Assembly: GCA_937877515.1 (NCBI GenBank)
Contig: CALFIX010000042.1
Location: 1-23,254, forward strand
DNA from: an uncultured Treponema sp.
Lineage (GTDB): Bacteria > Spirochaetota > Spirochaetia > Treponematales > Treponemataceae
Direction: 5' to 3'
DNA length: 23,254 nucleotides
Shown here: positions 17,321 through 23,254 of the stretch, in pieces
Position numbering within the stretch: position 1 is the first letter of the stretch
Layout: every line of letters starts with the position of its first letter
The notes under the pieces: generated by a model
Databases searched by the model: none
The model's input: the letters and a program-made list of their open reading frames with translations, nothing else
Told to the model about the DNA's origin: nothing
Made by a program: the position numbers and the translations under genes

Positions 17321-17430
17321 AAAGGAGGTAATATATAGTGCAAACTATAAAAACTACTATGGCGGCATAGAGTTCTGTGGCGTTGACTCAGGTACAGACT
17401 GGTATACTTACAATCTTGCTACTTCTATAT
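17321..17430 (+). pseudogene. orphan ribosome-binding site with a gene fragment
   Basis: A near-perfect Shine-Dalgarno AAAGGAGG (17321-17328) follows the lipoprotein stop at once. The GTG nine bases later opens a frame of only ten codons. In another frame, positions 17337 to about 17425 read SANYKNYYGGIEFCGVDSG and DWYTYNLATS, which looks like real protein, then turn into Cys/Lys-rich non-coding-like sequence. This looks like the remains of a further surface-protein gene in the lipoprotein operon. I do not recognise the family. Confidence 0.35.
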
Positions 17431-17525
17431 GTAAAAGACAGAGGCGAATTTGTCAAAAAATTTGTCATTTTAAAATGTCTCTTTAAACATTATATGTAAA
17501 CCTCATAAGTTTAACGGAGGCAAAA

Positions 17526-18386
17526 ATGTACGCAATAAAACCACTGGAAGAGTTAACATTCACAGACGACTACATGTTCGGTGCCGTCATGCATAACGCG
17601 GAAATCTGCGCAGAAGTTATAGAGCGGCTTTTGCACATTAAAGTTGACCACGTGGAATACCCGGAACTGCAAAAGGTACTAAAGCCATACTACACATCCA
17701 AAGGTGTTCGCCTGGACGTTTACGTAAAAGACAGCGACCGCGTAATAGACATAGAGCTACAAAACAAAAAGTTTGACGCGCTCGGTAAACGCTCCCGCTA
17801 CTACCAGAGCATGCTGGACATGGACGCACTCATGAGCGGCTCAGACTACAGCGAATTAAAAGAAAGCTACGTATTGTTTATTTGCAATCATGACCCTTTT
17901 AACAAAAATCTCCCTTGCTATACATTCAAAAATATTTGCACGGAGAATAGCACTGTAGAACTTGCTGACAAAGCCGTTAAAGTGTTTTATAATGCAACTG
18001 CATACGAAGAAGAAAAAGACCCTCAAGTCTACAGTTTCTTACAGTTCGTGTGTAAAAATTCTGCAAGCGACAGCTTAACAGAACGCATTACAAGCCTTGT
18101 AGAACGCCTAAAGCTACAAGAAGAATTTAAAACGGAGTACGCTGCAGTGAACTTACATGACAGAGACATAAGAAAAGAAGCTTTAGAAGAAGGCCGCGTA
18201 CTTGGTCTTTCTCAAGGGCTTTCACAGGGAATTTCACAAGGTATCTCTCAAGGTATCTCTCAAAAAGCGACCGAAGCCGCCCGCAACCTATTAAACATGC
18301 ACTTAGGAACGCCAGAGCAGATTGCACAGGCACAAGGGCTTACCCTAGAAGAAGTACTGGAGATAAAAAAAGAACTAGAAAATTAA
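17526..18386 (+). CDS. Rpn-family recombination-promoting nuclease / putative transposase
   Basis: A 286-residue protein of the Rpn family (PD-(D/E)XK nuclease, the group often called putative transposase, TIGR01784-like). It starts with the typical LEELTFTDDYMFGAVM. The nuclease core is GVRLDVYV (Asp64) and VIDIELQ (Glu77-x-Gln79), followed by RSRYYQSMLD. The C-terminal half is helical and contains five 4-residue repeats (LSQG/ISQG, about residues 227-246) before a final helix with TPEQIAQAQGLTLEEVLEIKK. ACGGAGG precedes the ATG. These proteins cut DNA and raise recombination in E. coli; a link to phage defence has been proposed. Base use is GC-richer than the flanking lipoprotein genes, in keeping with mobility. 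All core residues are present, so it looks intact. Confidence 0.85.
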   Translation: MYAIKPLEELTFTDDYMFGAVMHNAEICAEVIERLLHIKVDHVEYPELQKVLKPYYTSKGVRLDVYVKDSDRVIDIELQNKKFDALGKRSRYYQSMLDMDALMSGSDYSELKESYVLFICNHDPFNKNLPCYTFKNICTENSTVELADKAVKVFYNATAYEEEKDPQVYSFLQFVCKNSASDSLTERITSLVERLKLQEEFKTEYAAVNLHDRDIRKEALEEGRVLGLSQGLSQGISQGISQGISQKATEAARNLLNMHLGTPEQIAQAQGLTLEEVLEIKKELEN

Positions 18387-18415
18387 GTTTATATGTAAAA
18401 ATTCTGCAAGCGACA
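18051..18415 (+). repeat. 22-bp direct repeat, inside and just after the Rpn gene
   Basis: The 22-bp string starting tgtaaaaattctgcaagc occurs at 18051-18072, coding for CKNSASD, and again at 18394-18415, eight bases after the Rpn stop. The second copy looks like a scrap of another Rpn-type gene. Confidence 0.8.
18204..18263 (+). repeat. five in-frame 12-bp tandem repeats in the Rpn gene
   Basis: Five 12-bp units, each coding for (L/I)SQG or a shifted equivalent, run without interruption. The last two units (18240-18251 and 18252-18263) are identical, as expected of recent duplication by slippage. Copy changes would keep the reading frame. Confidence 0.85.
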
Positions 18416-18917
18416 CCCCAGTTGATTTTTGTTACTCTCTAAAAAAATGTATATCAAAAATTACTGATATGATTTTTATTTTTCTAAGTTCAAAAAGCTT
18501 TTTAATTAAAAAAATTGAATTAAAAACATCTTAATTTTAACGATTTTTATGTCTGAATTTTGTTAAACACACAGTTTTTAGTCAATAAAAGTGCTTCTTT
18601 CTAAGATTTTTTAAGCTTATCACAAGTTTTTGCAACAAATCTTTTTGATAAATATCAATTTTTACTAAAATTTTTTCTTGACTTCTACCAAAAGCGGGGG
18701 TAACCTTTAACAAGGTGAGGGAAAAAGGTTACAAAATATTGTGCAAAAGTTTGCCCAAAAGGTAAAAATAACACAATTTTCTTTAGCCTTAGAACTTACA
18801 CGTTGGGTATCAACGAAAAAAGTTGATATAAAAAAAGACGGCTTGTCGTAAGGCAAACGCCTTGTGACGGTCAAAAACACAAAAATTGACATAAGTCAAG
18901 AAAGTTTAAGGAGGAAA
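18416..18917 (+). promoter_or_regulatory. long AT-rich intergenic region with a structured leader
   Basis: No gene is convincing here. The first 250 bases are very AT-rich. TTGACT at 18678-18683, 17 bases and TAACCT (18701-18706) form a weak promoter. Several hairpins follow: GTAACCTTT/AAAGGTTAC (18700-18708 with 18724-18732), TATCAAC/GTTGATA (about 18807-18827) and a 10-bp stem with loop AAAC (18846-18869, two G-U pairs). An open stretch from 18711 to 18851 reads QKFAQKVKITQFSLALELT but has no clear start. The region may be a structured 5' leader of the LamG-like lipoprotein gene. Confidence 0.4.
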
Positions 18918-18923
18918 ATGAAC

Positions 18924-20198
18924 ATGAAAAAGTCTAAGTTCATTTTGGGTGTGGTAGCTTTAACAGCTGCCATAGGAGCACTTAGCGGGTGTGATAGTCT
19001 AACGGCGATTCGCAACATCTATACAAATGATGAATACGGCACCGTAACGCTTTCAGATGATGAAACATATTATAGTTTAACAACTGAAAGTTTTATTGAT
19101 GAAGACGAAGAAGCTATTGATATGGCTCTTGCTGCTGACTCTGTTACTGTTGGTGCATCTTCAATGACAACAGCTTCTCTTAAATGGAAAAATCCTGTTA
19201 CAGATTCTGCTCTTGATGGTATTACTGTAGCATTTGACTTGAAAGTAGAAGAAACTTCAAGTGATTCATGGGGACAAATTTTTGGTTTCTATGATGATGC
19301 TTCAGGTGGATTTTTGTCCTTCGGATATTCAGGATGGTATCTAAATGCAGATGCTAACACAAGCTCTGGAAATCAATCTTACATTGATGCTGTTGCTTAC
19401 GGTCTTGAAGAAGGTTCTGATTATAAGACTGTTGTTCTTGTCATAAGTGAAGATGGTGTTTCTACATATTGCGATGCAGAGCTACTTTCAACAAAAACAT
19501 CTTTTACAGGAGACTACACAAGTGCAGATGCAGTTTTAAAATTTGTTAGAGATAGTGCAGATTATATATTAACAGCAGAATCAAATACTTTTGGTTGGAC
19601 AGGTCCTGTAGATGGAACTTATGTAAAAAATTTAAAGGTTTACAATACTGCCCTTTCAACTTCAGATTTGGCAACACTATTTGGTTCAGAAATAGTTGAC
19701 ACTAGTGACAGCACTATTGAACTTCTTAATGTTTGCTTAAATGGAGATGGTGTTGCAGCTTCTTTTGTTAATGCTTATTTAAATGGTGTTCCTGTACTTG
19801 AAAACGTAACCCCAAGTACAACTTGGTATGCAACAACAGATGCAACAACAACAGTACAACTTACAGCAGGAGATACTTTAACATATTCATTTAATGGAAG
19901 TGACTCAGATACAGATGTATATCAGTTAGTAAACTTAATGTTTGGAACTGAATCTTGGGCAAAAGTTGCACACTTGAGAGGTGATAACTGGTTAAACGGT
20001 GGTACTCTTTGGGATACCAAAGCTGGTGCCTCTGCGAACGGTACATTCTACAATGATTACACATATACCTATTTATATGATGCAACTTCTTCTGACGAAA
20101 TACTTGTTAAGGTTTATTTTGATGGAGAAAATGCATATATAACTATCTATATTAATAATCTTATCGCATATAAAACAAATTCAACTCTTTGGAGTTAA
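18924..20198 (+). CDS. lipoprotein with a LamG-like (concanavalin A-like) domain
   Basis: A protein of about 424 residues with a lipoprotein signal: MKKSKFIL, a hydrophobic stretch, lipobox LSGC with Cys23. Residues of about 60-220 resemble a LamG/laminin-G jelly-roll: ITVAFDLKVEE, WGQIFGFYDDASGGFLSFG, YKTVVLVISEDGVSTYCDAE and a closing VKNLKVYNTALSTSDLATLF. The rest is a second beta-rich region that ends IYINNLIAYKTNSTLWS. Such domains often bind sugars, which fits the GH43 enzyme and barrel protein downstream. AAGGAGG lies nine bases before the ATG at 18924 and three before the ATG at 18918; I prefer the first by spacing, and the difference is two residues. A short ORF begins 11 bases after its stop codon. 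Confidence 0.7.
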   Translation: MKKSKFILGVVALTAAIGALSGCDSLTAIRNIYTNDEYGTVTLSDDETYYSLTTESFIDEDEEAIDMALAADSVTVGASSMTTASLKWKNPVTDSALDGITVAFDLKVEETSSDSWGQIFGFYDDASGGFLSFGYSGWYLNADANTSSGNQSYIDAVAYGLEEGSDYKTVVLVISEDGVSTYCDAELLSTKTSFTGDYTSADAVLKFVRDSADYILTAESNTFGWTGPVDGTYVKNLKVYNTALSTSDLATLFGSEIVDTSDSTIELLNVCLNGDGVAASFVNAYLNGVPVLENVTPSTTWYATTDATTTVQLTAGDTLTYSFNGSDSDTDVYQLVNLMFGTESWAKVAHLRGDNWLNGGTLWDTKAGASANGTFYNDYTYTYLYDATSSDEILVKVYFDGENAYITIYINNLIAYKTNSTLWS

Positions 20199-20211
20199 TA
20201 GGAGCTTCTTC

Positions 20212-20301
20212 ATGATAGTCAGTGGAAATTCTGAAGTTCGTTCTGTTGAATGGCTTTCAAGAGAAGATTATCGTGCAAGAGTTTATAAGTGGGTGGATTA
20301 G
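20212..20301 (+). CDS. small ORF of 29 codons, possibly a gene remnant
   Basis: After the LamG-like gene a good ribosome-binding site (TAGGAG, seven bases before ATG) opens a 29-residue frame, MIVSGNSEVRSVEWLSRED through to YKWVD. The sequence looks like the end of a longer enzyme rather than a free-standing peptide, so it may be the 3' scrap of a deleted gene. I do not recognise it. Confidence 0.3.
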   Translation: MIVSGNSEVRSVEWLSREDYRARVYKWVD

Positions 20302-20320
20302 AGAATTTAGATGCACCTAC

Positions 20321-20381
20321 GCGGGATTGTAGCGGCGCGAAGCGTTCGCACGAAGTGCGAATGAAACCGCGGAAAGCCCGT
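20321..20381. other. GC-rich structured intergenic element, copy B
   Basis: Outer arms GCGGG (20321-20325) and CCCGT (20377-20381) pair, with one G-U pair. Inner arms GCGG (20332-20335) and CCGC (20367-20370) pair. The internal loop has ATTGTA on one side and GGAAAG on the other. Inside is TTCGCAC-GAA-GTGCGAA (20345-20361) and the string gcgcgaagc. It has the same plan as the element at 2243-2321 but different paired bases. Confidence 0.5.
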
Positions 20382-20454
20382 GACAAATTACGAGGGGCTG
20401 TTTAATGCCTTCCATAAGTGGTGGAGCGTTAAGAGTTCCGTCCAAAAAAAATAG

Positions 20455-20475
20455 ATTCCGAAACAAGTTCGGAAT
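20455..20475 (+). promoter_or_regulatory. hairpin just before the barrel-protein ribosome-binding site
   Basis: ATTCCGAA (20455-20462) pairs perfectly with TTCGGAAT (20468-20475) across a five-base loop. The stem ends five bases before TAGGAG, the ribosome-binding site of the barrel gene. It could act on translation or mRNA stability, or be part of a dispersed repeat. Confidence 0.5.
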
Positions 20476-20494
20476 GACAGTAGGAGTTTATGAA

Positions 20495-21871
20495 ATGAAA
20501 CTAAATAAGATATTTGCGCTTTCAGGCGCTTTACTTGCAGCGGGGGCACTTGCTTCTGCTCAGTCAGTAAGCCTTCACGGTTACATGGACTACACAAACT
20601 TTGCTGCAGCCCAGAATTTTAGTCAGGCAGGAAGCGAGGCCGACTGGGAACACACAGACTGCTTTGCAGAGTTTGGCTCTTTCTACAACGGACGCAGCGA
20701 AGTTAATGCTAACGTAACTGCTGCAAACTTTGAGTTTAACATTGGTGTTCGCTTAGACGCTGCTGGTAACAGCTGGTACAATCTTTACCACGATGTAACT
20801 CAGCTTAACGAAGACGAAGACGGTTATGCAAACACTGCAGTTCACCAGATGAACATGAAGATTGGTTTCTTGAATGACCAACTCTTAGTTTATACAGGTC
20901 GCTTTGAAGAATGGAACGCAGGTTATGTGTTTAACGGTTATGCAATGGGTGGTCAGCCAATTCTTGAACTTGCCAGCCGCGATGCAGGTCAGTATTTTAC
21001 AGGTGTAGAGTATGTTCCTTATGCTGTTCCAGGCCTTAGAGTTTTAGCAGGCCTTCCAATTATTCCTGTAGCTGGCAACTCTGTTCAGACAACTTATGCA
21101 GGTAACAACTGGAAAAATCTTTACAAGAAAGTTAAGTTTGTTGCAAGTTACAACTGGCTTCGCCCAAATGTTAGATTTAACGTAGGTTTCCGCCCGGGAA
21201 CATACTACACAGGCATTTATGCTTACGACAGTGCAGATGGTGCTACAACAAACTACTTCATGGAAGGCTTCTTACAGGCAGATATGCCAACATTGGTTCC
21301 TTACGTGAAACTTAATGCAACTTACGACTTCCGCGGTCGTACAAACGACACAGTTGGTAAGTTTACAACAGCTCACTTCTTAGGAATCTCTGGTCAGGTA
21401 GATCCTATGATTTTACCAAGCGGACTTAATATCTTCTTTGAGAACCGTACAGCTTATGCAGACGACCACTATGTTGCTACAAACGAAAAGCTTTTGTGGG
21501 ACGCTTTAGCAGTTAACACAAGCTATGCACTTAACGGAACACCTTACAGCGTAGGCTTTAATGTAATCGGTAGGTATGCTCAGGATGCTAACGGTACAAG
21601 CTATGCTGGTGGAGACGGTCAGTATTCTAACCAGGGCAGCTGGTGTGCAGACTACGACATGACAACTGACTGGATTACAGCTGCTGCAAGTGCAGGAAGT
21701 GGTTCTACAGGCCGTTACTGGTCTGTATACGGATATCCTTACTTCCAGAAGGGATTCCAGAACGGTTACTTCCAGGTTGGTGTTGAACTTCAGTACACAC
21801 ACTTCCACGTAACAGACACAACACAGAAATTCGCTTACCGCGTACCTGTTAAGTTCTGCTTCTGGTTCTAG
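20495..21871 (+). CDS. outer-membrane beta-barrel (porin-like) protein
   Basis: A 458-residue exported protein. It begins MKLNKIF, followed by a hydrophobic stretch and a likely signal peptidase I site after ALASAQ. The mature part is rich in Gly, Asn, Tyr and Phe with many alternating strands, such as FEFNIGVRLDAAGNSWYNLY, LLVYTGRFEEW, KFVASYNWLRPNVRFNVGFR and FQVGVELQYTHFHV. It ends VPVKFCFWF with an aromatic last residue. This is the profile of a spirochaete outer-membrane barrel; the cargo is unknown, though neighbouring polysaccharide-related genes suggest sugars. The start at 20495 is set by TAGGAG eight bases upstream and by the signal peptide; an upstream ATG at 20405 would put 30 odd residues before it. 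No stop or frameshift is seen. A highly structured 3' region follows. Confidence 0.75.
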   Translation: MKLNKIFALSGALLAAGALASAQSVSLHGYMDYTNFAAAQNFSQAGSEADWEHTDCFAEFGSFYNGRSEVNANVTAANFEFNIGVRLDAAGNSWYNLYHDVTQLNEDEDGYANTAVHQMNMKIGFLNDQLLVYTGRFEEWNAGYVFNGYAMGGQPILELASRDAGQYFTGVEYVPYAVPGLRVLAGLPIIPVAGNSVQTTYAGNNWKNLYKKVKFVASYNWLRPNVRFNVGFRPGTYYTGIYAYDSADGATTNYFMEGFLQADMPTLVPYVKLNATYDFRGRTNDTVGKFTTAHFLGISGQVDPMILPSGLNIFFENRTAYADDHYVATNEKLLWDALAVNTSYALNGTPYSVGFNVIGRYAQDANGTSYAGGDGQYSNQGSWCADYDMTTDWITAAASAGSGSTGRYWSVYGYPYFQKGFQNGYFQVGVELQYTHFHVTDTTQKFAYRVPVKFCFWF

Positions 21872-21873
21872 TC

Positions 21874-21900
21874 ACAATTTTTACCTCCTGTAAAAATTGT
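21874..21900 (+). other. 3' UTR hairpin with an anti-Shine-Dalgarno-like loop
   Basis: ACAATTTTTAC (21874-21884) and GTAAAAATTGT (21890-21900) form a perfect 11-bp stem. The loop is CTCCT, so the exposed strand reads ACCTCCTG, like the 3' end of 16S rRNA. It starts two bases after the barrel-gene stop. No T run follows, so it is not a simple terminator. Confidence 0.6.
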
Positions 21901-21904
21901 TCTG

Positions 21905-21982
21905 ACAGAATTGTGCTTTGCACAATTCTGTCGCATGTTAACGTTAAACATTTAAGCGTCCATCCGTGGACGCTTTTTTTTT
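21905..21982 (+). terminator. hairpin-linker-terminator module, copy 1
   Basis: A 12-bp perfect hairpin (21905-21916 with 21920-21931, loop TTT) is followed by a linker beginning CGCATGTTAACGTTAAACAT. Then comes a 9-bp terminator hairpin AAGCGTCCA/TGGACGCTT (21954-21975) and T to 21982. It probably ends the barrel-protein transcript. The same layout is repeated at 22026. Confidence 0.8.
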
Positions 21983-22025
21983 ACGTGATTGTTTGGGTGT
22001 TAAAGATTCTGAAAATTAGAACCAC

Positions 22026-22107
22026 CTAGAAATTGTGCTTTGCACAATTTCTAGCGTATGCTAGCGTTAAACATTTGAAGGCAGCTTTTCCATGCTGCCT
22101 TTTTTTT
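22026..22107 (+). terminator. hairpin-linker-terminator module, copy 2
   Basis: A 13-bp perfect hairpin (22026-22038 with 22042-22054, loop TTT) is followed by a linker beginning CGTATGCTAGCGTTAAACAT. Then comes an 8-bp terminator hairpin AAGGCAGC/GCTGCCTT (22078-22101) and T to 22107. The hairpin core ATTGTGCTTTGCACAAT is identical to that of copy 1. The outer stems and the terminator stem differ but stay paired. Confidence 0.8.
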
Positions 22108-22227
22108 GTGCAATCTGCTCGGGAGTAAGGAACGCAGCTGGGGCAGACGGGGATGCCACAGCGAAAGTGCAATGCCGTCCATTTGTTTATCGCATTCACT
22201 CTTTACCTTAAAGTGCCTTGCGTCTGG

Positions 22228-22269
22228 CAAAAAAAAAGGACGACATCCGAAAAACGAATGTCGTCCTTT
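22228..22269 (-). terminator. rho-independent terminator of the GH43 gene
   Basis: Arms at 22235-22249 and 22255-22269 pair over 15 positions with one mismatch, loop of five A. On the minus strand the hairpin runs into a T run (A at 22228-22237). It sits 15 bases after the GH43 stop. On the plus strand the T run is short, so it works mainly for the minus strand. Confidence 0.8.
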
Positions 22270-22284
22270 ACATATTAAAATGAT

Positions 22285-23254
22285 TTATGACTGCTTGTTA
22301 CCCCAGAAGTATTCTCCGCTAGCCGCATCTGTAGTTGTGCTGGAAAGTGTTGTAAACGTTATAGTACTTCGTTCTGCGTCTTCTCCACCTTTTCTTGCCC
22401 AGTCTACAGTGTGCATAAAAAAGCCTTTAAATGTGCCGTAGCCGTCTAAAACTATGGTTGCAGTGTAGCCATCGTCTGCTAATGTAACGGTACCTGTGTA
22501 GCTACCAGAAATTACACCTTTTTTAGAGATAACAATTTCTTTGCTTTCTGTTGGAACTGCATCTATAGAGTTTACAGTGTCTGTGGAAGAACATCCGTAT
22601 AAACCTAAAGAGCTTGCCGTAGCTGTAGTTGTGCCACGCTCTGTAAGAATAGTGTCGTAAGTGCCTGCAATTTCTTTTAGCTTAAGAGAGCAAAGGCTTT
22701 CATCTCCGTCATCTGTAATGTCTGTGTAATCGTTATAGTATTCGTTGTGGTTTAATACCGGCCAGCCGTCTGCATTAAAGAACATCTGGTGTAACTGTAA
22801 GAAGAATTCGTATTCATACAAAAAGTTTGTACGTGTGTGGTTAGCAAACATGATTTTCCCGTCAGACGTACGGAGAACACTTAAACCACCCTGGCTACGG
22901 AATGAATATTCTCCAGAAAGAACTTCGCTTCCTAAAATCTTACTTCCGATTGCGTGGTACTTTGCATAAGTGCTACTTGTACCAGTACCAAGCCACATAT
23001 CTTGTCCGCCAGCGTCATCATATTCACCATTGATTGTTGAAGAACGAGCGAGTGCACAGCGGTACTCCCACATTAAAGCTCCACAACTGGAAATTATGTA
23101 ATAGTAACCTGTGTTACTATTATAAAAAAGTTGAGCTCCTTCGTAAGCAGTAGAAGCTCCATTATTTGGGGCACTAGCAGATGAAGCTCCACCAATAATT
23201 GGGCAACCAAGCAAAAGGAATCTGTCGGTAGAAGTAGAATTTGAGTGACCTGTC
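22285..23254 (-). CDS. GH43 endo-arabinanase-like enzyme, 5' end outside the window
   Basis: The last 323 codons of a family 43 glycoside hydrolase resembling endo-1,5-alpha-L-arabinanase, which cuts arabinan side chains of pectin. Recognisable pieces are YEGAQLFYNSNTGYYYIISS with the Glu of the GH43 general acid, YRCALARSSTINGEY, GGLSVLRTSDGKIMFANHTR, and QMFFNADGWPVLNHNEYY, the usual link to a C-terminal beta domain. That domain (about the last 130 residues) includes GVISGSYTGTVTL, TATIVLDGYGTFKGFF and FTTLSSTTTDAASGEYFWG. The reading frame is open to the window edge (it begins TGHSNSTSTDRFLLLGCP), so signal peptide and the first catalytic Asp lie outside. The gene converges on the barrel protein and ends at its own terminator. 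Confidence 0.82.
   Translation of the reverse strand, partial: TGHSNSTSTDRFLLLGCPIIGGASSASAPNNGASTAYEGAQLFYNSNTGYYYIISSCGALMWEYRCALARSSTINGEYDDAGGQDMWLGTGTSSTYAKYHAIGSKILGSEVLSGEYSFRSQGGLSVLRTSDGKIMFANHTRTNFLYEYEFFLQLHQMFFNADGWPVLNHNEYYNDYTDITDDGDESLCSLKLKEIAGTYDTILTERGTTTATASSLGLYGCSSTDTVNSIDAVPTESKEIVISKKGVISGSYTGTVTLADDGYTATIVLDGYGTFKGFFMHTVDWARKGGEDAERSTITFTTLSSTTTDAASGEYFWGNKQS

Noticed and set aside
18204..18263. Tandem 12-bp units considered as a CRISPR-like array
   Set aside because: The units are contiguous, in frame and coding, with no spacers; no cas genes are present.
18711..18851. Open stretch reading QKFAQKVKITQFSLALELT before the LamG-like gene
   Set aside because: No start codon with a ribosome-binding site and no family recognised; it overlaps the leader hairpins, so I kept it only as a note in the intergenic entry.
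21932..22077. GTTAAAC in the two linkers matches the GTTRRRY core of integron attC sites
   Set aside because: There is no matching RYYYAAC partner at the other end, no gene cassette between the copies and no integrase; terminator hairpins explain the structure better.
22106..22441. Plus-strand frame of 111 codons after the terminators
   Set aside because: It crosses the minus-strand terminator and the GH43 coding region and resembles no protein. The 22108-22230 gap itself shows only a weak GACGG/CCGTC stem.

Overview
The window looks like chromosomal DNA of a host-associated Treponema (spirochaete). It is AT-rich and has fatty-acid, peptidoglycan and shikimate housekeeping genes. It also has an AddAB-type helicase-nuclease pair, an Rpn-type nuclease (a family abundant in treponemes), lipobox lipoproteins, an outer-membrane beta-barrel and an arabinanase-like GH43 enzyme. 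The genus is an inference from gene content and style, not from a marker gene.

Left part (1-3124, mostly minus strand): an unrecognised small ORF at the edge; a GC-richer neutral zinc metallopeptidase whose N-terminus is out of frame with an upstream unrecognised ORF (an apparent one-base frameshift or fusion); a repeat-bearing gap; a YkgJ-type cysteine-cluster protein; a GC-rich structured intergenic element; and a PlsC-like acyltransferase.

Middle part (3218-16649, plus strand): a GT2 glycosyltransferase, divergent from the acyltransferase; aroA; an acyl-CoA-synthetase-like adenylating enzyme followed by a terminator; mraY; fabF followed by a strong terminator; then addB and addA overlapping by one base. 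Together these serve envelope lipid and peptidoglycan synthesis, aromatic biosynthesis and DNA repair. Three of the genes (GT2, aroA, addB) have no proper Shine-Dalgarno site and carry a -10-like hexamer only 6-7 nt before the ATG, which suggests leaderless mRNAs.

Right part (16650-23254) is accessory and shows signs of rearrangement. It holds a promoterless 3' fragment of a beta-barrel gene directly behind addA, a small lipoprotein, an orphan Shine-Dalgarno site with a gene fragment, an Rpn-family nuclease with in-frame 12-nt repeats, a long structured leader, a LamG-like lipoprotein, a second GC-rich structured element, a complete outer-membrane barrel protein and a 5'-truncated GH43 arabinanase on the opposite strand. 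The lipoproteins, barrel and GH43 enzyme fit surface binding and breakdown of plant polysaccharide.

The most unusual feature is the 3' region of the barrel gene (21874-22107). It has a hairpin with an anti-Shine-Dalgarno-like loop, then two tandem copies of a module made of a hairpin, a conserved linker and a terminator. The stems differ between copies but stay paired, while the loop and linker are conserved.
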